A stretch of 57,014 nucleotides of DNA from a virus, in IMG/VR virus record IMGVR_UViG_3300025430_001249, positions 1-57,014 of that record; one strand, 5' to 3'. Position 1 is the stretch's first letter, and each line of letters begins with the position of its first letter. Under the pieces are notes generated by a model. The model saw only the letters and a list, made by a program, of their open reading frames with translations, made no database searches and had not been told where the DNA came from. A program made the translations under genes and the position numbers. Below, piece after piece: positions 48,498-56,912 of the stretch.

Positions 48498-49384
48498 TGT
48501 CTGGGGTTACAGGTGCAGAACGAGTTAGGTCGAGAAATGACTTTCAACATTTTGTTAACAGTTATAAAGCACTGATAGGACAGTATCCCGGATTTTGCAG
48601 TATAGCAATATCTGGCAGCTACAATTCGAACATAAACAAGCAAGATTTTGGTGATATAGATCTTGTAACACATATCAATACAACCAAGTTAAAATCAAAG
48701 TTGAAGAAAGACTTACAGCAATTCTTTCTGCAACAACCTGAATCAATTATTGTACCGTTTAGCTCTGTAAAATATGCAGGCAGGCGCAGTTATAATTCAG
48801 GCGAAATTGTAACAGTACGATATTTTGACACTGATCTTGGATACAGTGTGCAGATTGACAACATCATTGCACTGGATACAACTGAAGCTGATTTTAAAAG
48901 AAAGTTTCTAGATTTTCCAGCAACTAAACAAGGTCTAATTCTAGGATTAGTAAAAATTGCCGCAGTTGAAACTGAACCTAACCTACTATTTGACAAGTTA
49001 GGAATTGATATCGATGCATTAGATCCAGAAGGAAATAAGTTCTATCAAGAATATGAGTTCAATCTCAGCAGTAGCGAACTACAACTACGAAAGGTAACCT
49101 ATATTGCAGGTACATTTCAACAGGATAGCAGAAGTATCCTGTGGACATCGCGCAACATGCAACATTTAGAACAGCTTCTATATCAGTATGATCTCACGCA
49201 AAACTTTGATAATCTGCTAGAAAATACCAAAATAATGTTGCATAATCCTCGTAGCTATAAACGAATTACCGGAGTGTTTACAAGCATGGTAAGTGTGAAG
49301 TCGGGAGAAGTTGGCACAAAAAAAGGCGAAGAAAAGACCCTAGCGATTGGCAAGATTTATACTGCATTTGAGGAGCATTGGTAA
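48497..49384 (+). CDS. Polymerase-beta-fold nucleotidyltransferase 2
   Basis: A 295-residue protein with IAISGSYNS and DFGDIDLVTH, the GS...DxD core of the same fold as its neighbour but otherwise different, and IQIDNIIAL as the possible third acidic strand. The tandem pair, coupled by TAATG, suggests the two act on related targets or as a heterodimer. Target unknown. The following gene also starts by TAATG. Confidence 0.75.
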   Translation: MSGVTGAERVRSRNDFQHFVNSYKALIGQYPGFCSIAISGSYNSNINKQDFGDIDLVTHINTTKLKSKLKKDLQQFFLQQPESIIVPFSSVKYAGRRSYNSGEIVTVRYFDTDLGYSVQIDNIIALDTTEADFKRKFLDFPATKQGLILGLVKIAAVETEPNLLFDKLGIDIDALDPEGNKFYQEYEFNLSSSELQLRKVTYIAGTFQQDSRSILWTSRNMQHLEQLLYQYDLTQNFDNLLENTKIMLHNPRSYKRITGVFTSMVSVKSGEVGTKKGEEKTLAIGKIYTAFEEHW

Positions 49385-49992
49385 TGTCGAACAATGGTAA
49401 AATGGTTGTTATTTTTAGCGGAAGATTTCAACCATTCCATCGAGGGCATGCAGCTATGTATGCAGCATTGCAAGAACAGTTTTCTGATGCAGATGTTTGG
49501 ATAGCAACTACTGGTAAAGTAGCTACTGATAGCCCTTTTAATTTTGCCGAACGTAAGTATCTTGCAGAATTAATGGGTATACCAGGAAATAGAATTATGG
49601 AAGTGAAAAATCCATATATTGCTAGTGAAATACTTGCTAATTACAATAGCCAAACGGATACAGTTATTTTTGCTGTAAGTGAAAAAGATGCTGATAGACT
49701 TAAATTTGGATTGAAAAAAGACGGCTCGCCTACATATCTACAACGATATGAAACCAATCTACCAATGAAAACATTTGATACAAATACTGGACATGCATAT
49801 GTAGCAATAATGCCGGTTGTACCTTTTAAAATTGCAGGTAGTTTGATTACAAGTGCTACTGATATTCGAGCTATGTTAGTTGATGATAAATTAAAGCAAG
49901 CAGTTTTAGAAGATTTGTATGGCAATAATGCTCAGCAAGCTGCTAGCATTATTGCCACGTATTTTGAAGTTTATGCCTGCCGCACAAAATAA
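49384..49992 (+). CDS. Cytidylyltransferase-like adenylyltransferase (NadM-like)
   Basis: A 202-residue protein of the HxGH nucleotidyltransferase superfamily: VIFSGRFQPFHRGH holds the HxGH ATP-binding motif and LITSATDIRAML corresponds to the ISSTxIR motif. This pattern is closest to NMN adenylyltransferases (NMN + ATP to NAD+), an NAD-salvage step seen in several large phages, though a pantetheine-phosphate or other substrate is possible. ATG 49384 overlaps the upstream stop. The last 22 bases overlap the convergent SpeD-like gene. Confidence 0.75.
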   Translation: MSNNGKMVVIFSGRFQPFHRGHAAMYAALQEQFSDADVWIATTGKVATDSPFNFAERKYLAELMGIPGNRIMEVKNPYIASEILANYNSQTDTVIFAVSEKDADRLKFGLKKDGSPTYLQRYETNLPMKTFDTNTGHAYVAIMPVVPFKIAGSLITSATDIRAMLVDDKLKQAVLEDLYGNNAQQAASIIATYFEVYACRTK

Positions 49993-50339
49993 TGAATTCG
50001 GTTCTTGGTGCTTCCAAAGTAGTCGGCACAACACTGAATTACGTCATCATTATTAAATTCCCGACAAGAAAAAACATCCAGATAGAAGCTGGTGTTGCCG
50101 TTGCCATCGTCTTCAACAAAATGACAACAAATATTTGAAGTTTCGATGAGCTGTACCAACGTGTAACCAGCCTTGTTACCTGTACCAAATCTAACTACTT
50201 GTGGTTCTCCAAATGCAACCATATCGATGCGTTTAACTAGATTTTTAGCAAATTCTGTAATATTTTCTCCGCTGCTTATGGCCTTCAAATCAGCTCCGGC
50301 AGCATCCAATGCTAAATGGTATCCCCAATAGTTGCTCAT
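49971..50339 (-). CDS. S-adenosylmethionine decarboxylase (SpeD)-like protein
   Basis: A 122-residue protein with the SpeD alpha/beta sandwich pattern: WGYHLALDAAGAD, then QLIETSNICCHF where SpeD has the self-cleaving ESHISIHT, and YLDVFSCREF in place of the DVFTC strand. The Ser and following His are kept but the Glu before it is Thr and the first His is Asn. In SpeD, cleavage before this Ser makes the pyruvoyl cofactor, so activity may be altered; phage homologues of this type are common. AdoMet decarboxylation for polyamines is the best guess. AGGAGA precedes the start. Confidence 0.75.
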   Translation of the reverse strand: MSNYWGYHLALDAAGADLKAISSGENITEFAKNLVKRIDMVAFGEPQVVRFGTGNKAGYTLVQLIETSNICCHFVEDDGNGNTSFYLDVFSCREFNNDDVIQCCADYFGSTKNRIHYFVRQA

Positions 50340-50411
50340 CTCATGTAGTCTCCTTTAAAAATAAGGGTTAGATGGTATTTATAATATAGCATTACAAAAG
50401 ATGCAATGCTA

Positions 50412-50419
50412 CATAAATA
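50412..50419 (+). promoter_or_regulatory. Late-promoter-like CATAAATA
   Basis: CATAAATA 27 bases before the ATG at 50447; AAAAAAGG lies in the leader. Confidence 0.45.
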
Positions 50420-50446
50420 TCATACACCAAAAAAGGTTAAAATGCT

Positions 50447-51472
50447 ATGAAATTATTTGATTTTTTAGATCAACATCCTCTTGATAAACCTACATCAACT
50501 CCGCAGGCTCTAGCCAACAAGTACAATGTAGACGTTGACGAAGTTATACGTCAATTAGATCGAGGTGTATCGGTAGAAATGGAACATACTAGTGATCCAA
50601 AAGTTGCTAGAGAAATAGCATTAGATCATTTAGGTGAACGTTTAGATTATTATGAACAGCTGGCAAAAGTCGACGAAGAGAAGGACGACCAACCGTCACA
50701 TGCTCCATACCCGGGTCAAAGTTCCGGTAGACTGAAAAATTATATTAAACGCAAATATGGCGGTGATATATCGTGCAGAAAAGCAGGGAGTGTATTACGT
50801 GATCCAGATGCTGGCAATTTTTACAAAAAACGTGCCAAATGGTATCAAAGTCTACACTGTAGTGGTCGCCGCCAAGTAAGAGAAGAAGACGACGACGGTG
50901 CTGCGCTAACATGTTTTGATATAGACGATACATTGATGCGCACTTCTGCTACAGTTCATGTTAAAAAACCCAATGGGACATCAACAGAACTATCAGCGTC
51001 AGAGTTTAATGAATATAAGTTAAAACCTGGTGAAGAATTTGATTTTGGTCAATTCAACGACGCTAAGTTATTCCGTGCCACTAGTCAACCAATTGAAAAT
51101 TTATGGAGAACTGCACAATCTACACTCAGCAATTTAGGTAAACGTCCTGGCTCTCGTGTGGTAATTGTTACTGCGCGCAGTGATATGGATGATAAGGACG
51201 AATTTCTACAAACATTTCAAGATCATGGTCTAGATATGAGCAAAGTGCATGTATTTAGAGCAGGAAATTTAGATAAAGGCACCGGACCAGAAAAGAAAAA
51301 AACCATAATACGTAAACTTTTAAACAATGGTGAGTTTACGGAAACTCGATTATTTGATGACCACATAGAAAATCTCAAAGCTTTTCTGTCACTTAAAGAA
51401 GAATTTCCAAATATTGTATTCAAAGCATATCCCGTAGCATCAGGAAAAATTGGTCAGCCAATTATTGTGTAA
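50447..51472 (+). CDS. Multidomain phage protein with HAD-type phosphatase domain
   Basis: A 341-residue protein: a capsid-targeting-like N-terminus (MKLFDFLDQHP); a helical DUF5661-type domain (VEMEHTSDPKVAREIALDHL) at about 45-75; a basic Cys-containing linker domain (GRLKNYIKRKYGGDISC, then LHCSGRRQ); and a C-terminal HAD domain from residue ~160 with CFDIDDTLM (nucleophile DxD), VIVTARSD (motif II Thr) and RLFDDHIENL (motif IV DD). The last would hydrolyse a phosphate ester. The modular make-up and N-terminus suggest packaging into the head and enzymatic action on entry; both are inferences. Confidence 0.75.
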   Translation: MKLFDFLDQHPLDKPTSTPQALANKYNVDVDEVIRQLDRGVSVEMEHTSDPKVAREIALDHLGERLDYYEQLAKVDEEKDDQPSHAPYPGQSSGRLKNYIKRKYGGDISCRKAGSVLRDPDAGNFYKKRAKWYQSLHCSGRRQVREEDDDGAALTCFDIDDTLMRTSATVHVKKPNGTSTELSASEFNEYKLKPGEEFDFGQFNDAKLFRATSQPIENLWRTAQSTLSNLGKRPGSRVVIVTARSDMDDKDEFLQTFQDHGLDMSKVHVFRAGNLDKGTGPEKKKTIIRKLLNNGEFTETRLFDDHIENLKAFLSLKEEFPNIVFKAYPVASGKIGQPIIV

Positions 51473-51516
51473 TTACAACATAATCCGTTATGTTTAATCA
51501 TAATCTGAGGAATTCC

Positions 51517-52011
51517 ATGCCATTATTGATTGCACATAGAGGACTATTAAATGGTCCAAATAAAGATAAAGAAAACACGCTGTCAGCGGTTCTATCAGCT
51601 AGGCAGCTAGGGTATGATGTTGAAATTGATTTATGGTTCCAAGATGGTTATTGGTGGTTGGGACACGATAAACCTCAATACAAAATAGATTTTGATTGGC
51701 TGCGAATGATAGATAGACGAGATTATCTTGATACCCATCATTTGTGGATACATGCAAAAACCATTCAAACTTTGTATCAATTACAAAAACAGCGGTGGCA
51801 GAGTCACATATTTTTTCATGAAAACGATCCGGTCGTATTAACCAATACAGGATACCTATGGACTTATCCTGGTCAAGAATTAACACAGTTGAGTGTTTGC
51901 GTGATGCCTGAATGGACAGATGCTATATTACGTTGTAAGCAATTGAATATATATGCATTTTGTAGCGATTTCATATATGACATACAAACGTCTTTATTAG
52001 AATCTAATTAG
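51517..52011 (+). CDS. Glycerophosphodiester phosphodiesterase-like, short form
   Basis: A 164-residue protein with the GDPD N-terminal blocks: LLIAHRG (His, Arg), ENTLSAV (Glu), YDVEIDLW (Glu, Asp) and WLGHD (His), i.e. the catalytic and metal residues. The barrel is shorter than usual (~240 residues), with DLHIHAK-like HLWIHAKT present and the last strands reduced. It could hydrolyse glycerophosphodiesters from phospholipid turnover. ATG 51517 with GAGGA upstream is chosen over 51490. Confidence 0.72.
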   Translation: MPLLIAHRGLLNGPNKDKENTLSAVLSARQLGYDVEIDLWFQDGYWWLGHDKPQYKIDFDWLRMIDRRDYLDTHHLWIHAKTIQTLYQLQKQRWQSHIFFHENDPVVLTNTGYLWTYPGQELTQLSVCVMPEWTDAILRCKQLNIYAFCSDFIYDIQTSLLESN

Positions 52012-52058
52012 GCAATCTCCGTTCTGGTAAATACTGCTGTATTGATTTAGGATGAAAA

Positions 52059-53069
52059 ATGCAAACCACCATTCTTGTAGCTGGAGTTCTTAACCAACCA
52101 TTTGGCAGCTGGCCAGCAGCTAGTACAAGCAATGACGGTGGGATTACCTGGACGTCAATTACTTCACCTTTTGCCAAAAATGACTTTTGTACAAGTTTGG
52201 CCACCGACGGTGTTACCACAGCTATAGCTAATGAACGCGGATATCTAGCCGTAACTTCAAATATGGCCAATTTTGTGCAAGTTGTTATCAACGATGGATT
52301 TGGTACAACTAATTTAGCACAAGCAAAAGACGCAACAGGTGCTGATAGGTGGCTAGCTGTTGGCAGTTACAATTATATTAATGGTTACGGTCCTTATCCA
52401 CCATTTTCTGAAGTAGCACAGATATATCTATCTACGTCAGCATCCTCTGGGTGGCAATTAGCGTGGACACATCCCAATTCAAATACAATATTCTATCAAA
52501 TAGCGTATTTTAAAAATGCACCAATTGCAGGAGTTACTCGTGCAAATGTTTGGGTTGCAGTTGGTAATAACGGTACAAATGGCGGCGATATTTGGTATAG
52601 CCTTGACTACGGATATTCTTGGGTAAATGCTGTCATTCCGACCGGAGTTGGTATAATCTATAGTGTTAACCTCTATCAATCTAATGGAATATACAATTGG
52701 TATTGGGGATGTAACGGGACTGTTTTCATTTCATCAACACTTAGATCGTCAGAATGGGCCGAGATAGGTGGTGTTAATTTTGGAGATAAAATTACAAGTA
52801 TAGTAAAAAACGATGTTGGAGAAATGATACTAAACGGTGTAAACAATTTATATATTTCCACCAACGGTCTTAATTTTACAAAATTTAACCAACCAGGATA
52901 TGTGTTTAATAATATATTGGTAGTTGCTTATAACTCTGGATATAGATGGATAGCGTTTGCTCGTAGCACTCTTACACAGTATACCATGTGGTATACTGAT
53001 AATCTCACATTGTGGATTCCGTGGAATAATGGTATAGAAGTGCAAGGTTCTGCGGCTGTTGTTAGTTAA
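52059..53069 (+). CDS. Beta-propeller (BNR-like) probable adhesin
   Basis: A 336-residue all-beta protein with four or more repeats carrying an S-x-D-x-G-x-x-W-like turn: STSNDGGITWTSI, WYSLDYGYSWVNA, ISTNGLNFTKF and WYTDNLTLWIPW, as in sialidase/BNR and exo-propeller proteins of phage tails. No catalytic Arg cluster is evident, so it is more likely a binding protein on the fibre or baseplate. AGG lies upstream of ATG 52059. No signal peptide. Confidence 0.68.
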   Translation: MQTTILVAGVLNQPFGSWPAASTSNDGGITWTSITSPFAKNDFCTSLATDGVTTAIANERGYLAVTSNMANFVQVVINDGFGTTNLAQAKDATGADRWLAVGSYNYINGYGPYPPFSEVAQIYLSTSASSGWQLAWTHPNSNTIFYQIAYFKNAPIAGVTRANVWVAVGNNGTNGGDIWYSLDYGYSWVNAVIPTGVGIIYSVNLYQSNGIYNWYWGCNGTVFISSTLRSSEWAEIGGVNFGDKITSIVKNDVGEMILNGVNNLYISTNGLNFTKFNQPGYVFNNILVVAYNSGYRWIAFARSTLTQYTMWYTDNLTLWIPWNNGIEVQGSAAVVS

Positions 53070-53125
53070 TTGACATCATGTCTGCAAGCTAGCATGCTAG
53101 TGTTACTTTACAAAAGGAGTATATC

Positions 53126-53398
53126 ATGTCAATAGGTTCACTATCTTCTGGAGATAAGGCACGCTTACAGAGTCTTATCAACGAGGGTGTTCAAGCAATG
53201 GTTGATATTGCAGCTATGAAAGACGGTCTTAAGGAAACAATTGAAAATATTGCCGAAGAGCTAGATATCAAAAAGACAGTGCTAAACAAAGCCATTACTA
53301 TAGCATTTAAGAATAGTCAAAATAAAGACAAGTTAACTGAAAGCCGTGAAGAACTTGACGAAGTTGAACAGGTATTGATGGCTGCTGGTCGCGCATAA
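53126..53398 (+). CDS. dsbA: T4 DsbA-like double-stranded-DNA-binding protein
   Basis: A 90-residue helical protein resembling T4 DsbA in size and in the central pattern: a long helix with MKDGLKETIENIAEELDIKK then a second helix (VLNKAITIAFKNS) and an acidic end (REELDEVEQVL). T4 DsbA binds DNA near late promoters and helps late transcription. A strong AAAAGGAG precedes the ATG, suggesting abundance. It fits well with the many TATAAATA elements in this window. Similarity is by recall, so moderate. Confidence 0.65.
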   Translation: MSIGSLSSGDKARLQSLINEGVQAMVDIAAMKDGLKETIENIAEELDIKKTVLNKAITIAFKNSQNKDKLTESREELDEVEQVLMAAGRA

Positions 53399-53404
53399 TT
53401 AAAT

Positions 53405-54406
53405 ATGACAAAATGGATATTCATAACTGGGGGCAACGGCTATATAGGTAGTCATGTTGCTGCTCAGATTAAAGATACAACTGATTATTCAGTTATGTTG
53501 ATTGACAAACGAGCTAAACAGTTACCTCATACCCAACGGTATTGCGACGTACTTATTGATGAAGATTTTGCCAGTCAAACTGTACAAGACGCTATTCAAC
53601 AATATCGTCCAGAAGTGATAGTACATCTAGCAGCTGATAGTACAGTTGGGCCGAGTATGTTGAACCCTTATGCAACATGGCAAAATAATGTGGTTAAAAC
53701 ATCTGAACTATTAGAATGTTGTGCTAAAAATTCTATCAAGAATATAATTTTTGCTAGCTCAAGTTCTGTTTATGCTGATCAAAATGTAGCTGTAGACGAA
53801 TCAAGCCCGCTTTCACCTTACAGCCCTTATGCATCTACTAAGATGGTAGGTGAAATGATGTTGAAGGATTGGTTTGGCGCGTACGGTATACGCAGTGTAA
53901 GTTTTCGATTTTTTAACGTAGCAGGTGCTCATAACAAATATGATTTGGGCGAATTAAATGGTAGCTCACATCTTTTAGCTAAAATTATGGAATCAGCAGT
54001 TCACAGCAATGATTTTACTGTGTATGGCAGAGACTGGCCAACGTTCGATAAGACTGCTATACGGGATTATACACATGTACTAGACATAGCTGATGCTATT
54101 ATTAAAGCAATAAATTGGTTACCAAATAATCCGGGGTCTCATATAATGAATCTTGGCGGCGGACAAGGATATAGTGTACAAACGGTTATTGATACTACTG
54201 AAATGTTACTTGGAAAAGAATTGCCATATCGCTATGGGCCTAGAAGAGATGGTGATTCGGCTATGCGATTCTCTAACAATGACAAAGCTTTGAAATTACT
54301 AGGATGGCACCCTTTGAGATCTATTAATGATATTATACTTGATGGATTTAAATGGTATAACAGTGCTATGTATACAGCATTGACCAGAGCTAACATAGTT
54401 TATTAA
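53405..54406 (+). CDS. galE: UDP-glucose 4-epimerase-like (GalE family)
   Basis: A 333-residue extended SDR: GGNGYIGSHVA (NAD loop), HLAADSTVGPSMLNP (GalE has HxAxxxxVxxSxxxP), ASSSSVY and SPYASTK (YxxxK), then FRFFNVAGA and the C-terminal RDYTHVLDIADA, all diagnostic of UDP-hexose 4-epimerases. It should interconvert UDP-Glc/UDP-Gal or their N-acetyl forms, feeding sugar donors to the glycosyltransferases of this genome. It starts 6 bases after the DsbA-like gene. Confidence 0.87.
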   Translation: MTKWIFITGGNGYIGSHVAAQIKDTTDYSVMLIDKRAKQLPHTQRYCDVLIDEDFASQTVQDAIQQYRPEVIVHLAADSTVGPSMLNPYATWQNNVVKTSELLECCAKNSIKNIIFASSSSVYADQNVAVDESSPLSPYSPYASTKMVGEMMLKDWFGAYGIRSVSFRFFNVAGAHNKYDLGELNGSSHLLAKIMESAVHSNDFTVYGRDWPTFDKTAIRDYTHVLDIADAIIKAINWLPNNPGSHIMNLGGGQGYSVQTVIDTTEMLLGKELPYRYGPRRDGDSAMRFSNNDKALKLLGWHPLRSINDIILDGFKWYNSAMYTALTRANIVY

Positions 54407-54471
54407 AATATCATCATTTTAGACATAGTTTTGCACAACTGCTGCGGTGTAATCTTTTGAGTATTGATTTT

Positions 54472-54497
54472 CTTTTAACACTATTCCCTGTTAAAAG
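54472..54497. terminator. Hairpin upstream of the polymerase gene
   Basis: A 9-bp stem (54472-54480 with 54489-54497) within the 221-base gap between the epimerase and polymerase genes. Its own arms are T/A-rich, so it may terminate weakly. Nothing else is seen in this gap. Confidence 0.45.
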
Positions 54498-54627
54498 TAA
54501 CATAACAACTATGATTGTATGATATTATAAACTTTTAATGCATCAATATCAGTAAGTTGGTGTTGAATAGGAAATAGAATTTCAATAAAATTGTCGTATA
54601 ATATTAGATGACGGAGAAAAGTAACTG

Positions 54628-56859
54628 ATGTATATAGATGCATTTTTAGAACGCGAAAAAAATCAAATACTTGTTGTTGAACGTAATAAAGTTGGTAAAA
54701 GAATTTATAATCAACATACAACAAAATATTCAGTATATTGGCCTGGTGCTAGAGGTAAGGTACCAAATATATATGGTCAATTGTGTGAAAAGTTTCATTC
54801 AACTAAGCTAAAAGAATTCACTAGAGAAATCAGCATGCTGCCAAAAACCAGCTTGCACGAAAGTGATATAAATCCAATATTTCGATGTTTGTACGACAAT
54901 TATAAAAATGTTCCAAATCCTGAATTACATGTAGCATTTTTTGATATTGAAGTGGATTTTGATCCACTTCGAGGTTTTTCTAGCCCGGACGACGCATTTT
55001 CGCAGATAACAGCTATCTCAGTATATCTCAATTGGTTAGATAGAAATTTTACTATGGTAATTAAACCAAAAGCTATGTCTAAAGATGTAGCTGAGGATAT
55101 TGTGAGCAAGTTTGAAGATACTATTTTATGTGACAGTGAAAAAGAGCTGTTAGAACTTTTTCTCGGTCTTATAGACGACGTTGACATTCTAAGTGGCTGG
55201 AATAGCGAAGGGTTTGATATACCTTATATTCACAATAGAATTGTACAGATTTTGGGTAAAGAAGAAACACGTAAACTTTGTCTTTGGGGTAAATTTCCAA
55301 AAAAGAGAGAATATGAAGCATATGGTCGACTAACCACTACGTATGATCTTGTTGGGCGCGTTCATATGGATTATCTTCAATTATATCGTAAAAATACCTA
55401 TCACGAAATGCATAGTTATCGTTTAGACTTTGTGGGCGAATATGAAGTAGGTGATAAAAAAACTCACTATGAAGGCAGTTTAGATAGTCTATACAATAAT
55501 GATTTTGAAAGATTCATTGAATACAATCGCCAAGACGTAATGCTGCTGGTTAAAATTGATGCAAAGAATAAATTTATCGAACTTAGTAATAATCTTGCAC
55601 ATGAAAATTGCGTATTGTTAGCAACTACAATGGGTGCCGTTGGACTAATTGACCAAGCTATTGTTAACGAGTCTTGGGATTTAGGATTCGTTGTTCCAAA
55701 TCGCAAACACGACAATCGCAGAAGTGAGGCATCTGATGATGATGAAGATGATGTTAATATATCAGGTGTGGTAGGTGCGTATGTTGCAGATCCAAAAGAA
55801 GGAATGCATGATTGGATCGGTGGTGTTGACATCAACAGTCTATATCCTTCTGCTATTAGAGCATTGAATATGAGTCCAGAAACTGTAATAGGTCATATTA
55901 TTAGACCAGAAGCTACTGACAAATTGATATACAAGCGGATGAAAGATGAAAAGAAAAGCTTTGCAGATGCTTGGAACGGGATGTTTGGTACACTTGAATA
56001 TAATTGGGTAATAAATCAAGATCTAACACCGGTCACAGTAGATTTTGAAGATGGGTCAACATCAACGGTATCTGCTAGCGAATTGTATGATCTTGTGTTT
56101 AACAGTGGCAAAAAGTTAATGATATCAGCTAATGGTACAATTTTCAGCTGGGAAAAATCAGGCATTATTCCCGGATTGTTGGCTCGATGGTATGCTGAAC
56201 GTAAAGAACTACAAGCATTGATGCGCGAGCATGCTAAAAAAGCAGACGAAGAAACTGATCCAGATAAAAAGAAAGAATTAAAAAAGCTGGCAGACTTTTA
56301 TGACCAGCGTCAATTGATCAAGAAAATTTTGCTCAACAGTTTATATGGAGCTATTGGAAATCCAGGAAGTCGATTTTATGATCCTCGTGTAGCACAAAGC
56401 ACAACCTTAAGTGGTCGTTGTATTGTGAAGCACATGCAGAGTAAAATTAATGAAATAATTGCTGGCGATTATAATCATCTTGGTATTAGCTGCATTTACG
56501 GCGACACCGATTCTGTTGATTCTTCATCAATTATCAACACTTCAGTTGGCAAAAAAACAATAGAAGATCTATTCTTAAATGGTAATTTATTCTGGAGCGA
56601 GAGAGACAAGGAATATTCTGTTAATGATCAAATCAAATTAATTGGATATGATCATTCTTTGAAAACAGCTGATTGGAAAAATTATAATTACGTTTATCGA
56701 CATAAGGTATCCAAAAAGAAATACCAAGTTAGTACAACAGATGGCAAAAGCGTGATTGTTACTGCCGATCATTCGATCATGATACTTACCAAAGATGGAC
56801 AGCTTGTAAGCAAGAAACCTACCGAACTTTCTATCGGTGATAAGGTTATTTCGTTGTGA
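54628..56859 (+). CDS. Family B DNA polymerase, N-terminal part fused to split intein N-half
   Basis: A 743-residue protein. Exonuclease motifs: Exo I FFDIEVDF (Asp106, Glu108), Exo II SGWNSEGFDIPYI and Exo III YNRQDV. Polymerase motifs A (GVDINSLYPS) and B (KKILLNSLYGAIGN) follow, then motif C is cut at YGDTD. Ser629 begins a 115-residue intein N-half (SVDSSSIINT; block B TADHSIM) that ends IGDKVISL and stops. The polymerase thumb and intein C-half are absent and must be encoded beyond 57014. So the replicative polymerase should need trans-splicing to complete its catalytic Asp-Thr-Asp-Ser. Overall similarity is to T4 gp43-type enzymes. ACGGAG precedes the ATG. Confidence 0.92.
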   Translation: MYIDAFLEREKNQILVVERNKVGKRIYNQHTTKYSVYWPGARGKVPNIYGQLCEKFHSTKLKEFTREISMLPKTSLHESDINPIFRCLYDNYKNVPNPELHVAFFDIEVDFDPLRGFSSPDDAFSQITAISVYLNWLDRNFTMVIKPKAMSKDVAEDIVSKFEDTILCDSEKELLELFLGLIDDVDILSGWNSEGFDIPYIHNRIVQILGKEETRKLCLWGKFPKKREYEAYGRLTTTYDLVGRVHMDYLQLYRKNTYHEMHSYRLDFVGEYEVGDKKTHYEGSLDSLYNNDFERFIEYNRQDVMLLVKIDAKNKFIELSNNLAHENCVLLATTMGAVGLIDQAIVNESWDLGFVVPNRKHDNRRSEASDDDEDDVNISGVVGAYVADPKEGMHDWIGGVDINSLYPSAIRALNMSPETVIGHIIRPEATDKLIYKRMKDEKKSFADAWNGMFGTLEYNWVINQDLTPVTVDFEDGSTSTVSASELYDLVFNSGKKLMISANGTIFSWEKSGIIPGLLARWYAERKELQALMREHAKKADEETDPDKKKELKKLADFYDQRQLIKKILLNSLYGAIGNPGSRFYDPRVAQSTTLSGRCIVKHMQSKINEIIAGDYNHLGISCIYGDTDSVDSSSIINTSVGKKTIEDLFLNGNLFWSERDKEYSVNDQIKLIGYDHSLKTADWKNYNYVYRHKVSKKKYQVSTTDGKSVIVTADHSIMILTKDGQLVSKKPTELSIGDKVISL
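56512..56856 (+). other. Split intein N-half (IntN) of DNA polymerase
   Basis: 115 residues from Ser (nucleophile 1) to the stop, inserted after YGDTD of motif C, a known intein site in archaeal and viral family B polymerases. Block B TADH is intact. Confidence 0.8.
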
Positions 56860-56882
56860 ATCATAACACGGCTTCTATTGTG

Positions 56883-56890
56883 AATAAATA
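56883..56890 (+). promoter_or_regulatory. Late-promoter-like AATAAATA
   Basis: AATAAATA 22 bases before the ATG at 56913; AGGAG lies in the leader. As in the ligase locus, the gene after the intein N-half seems to have its own promoter. Confidence 0.4.
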
Positions 56891-56912
56891 ACTCATAATA
56901 GGAGCGCATAAT

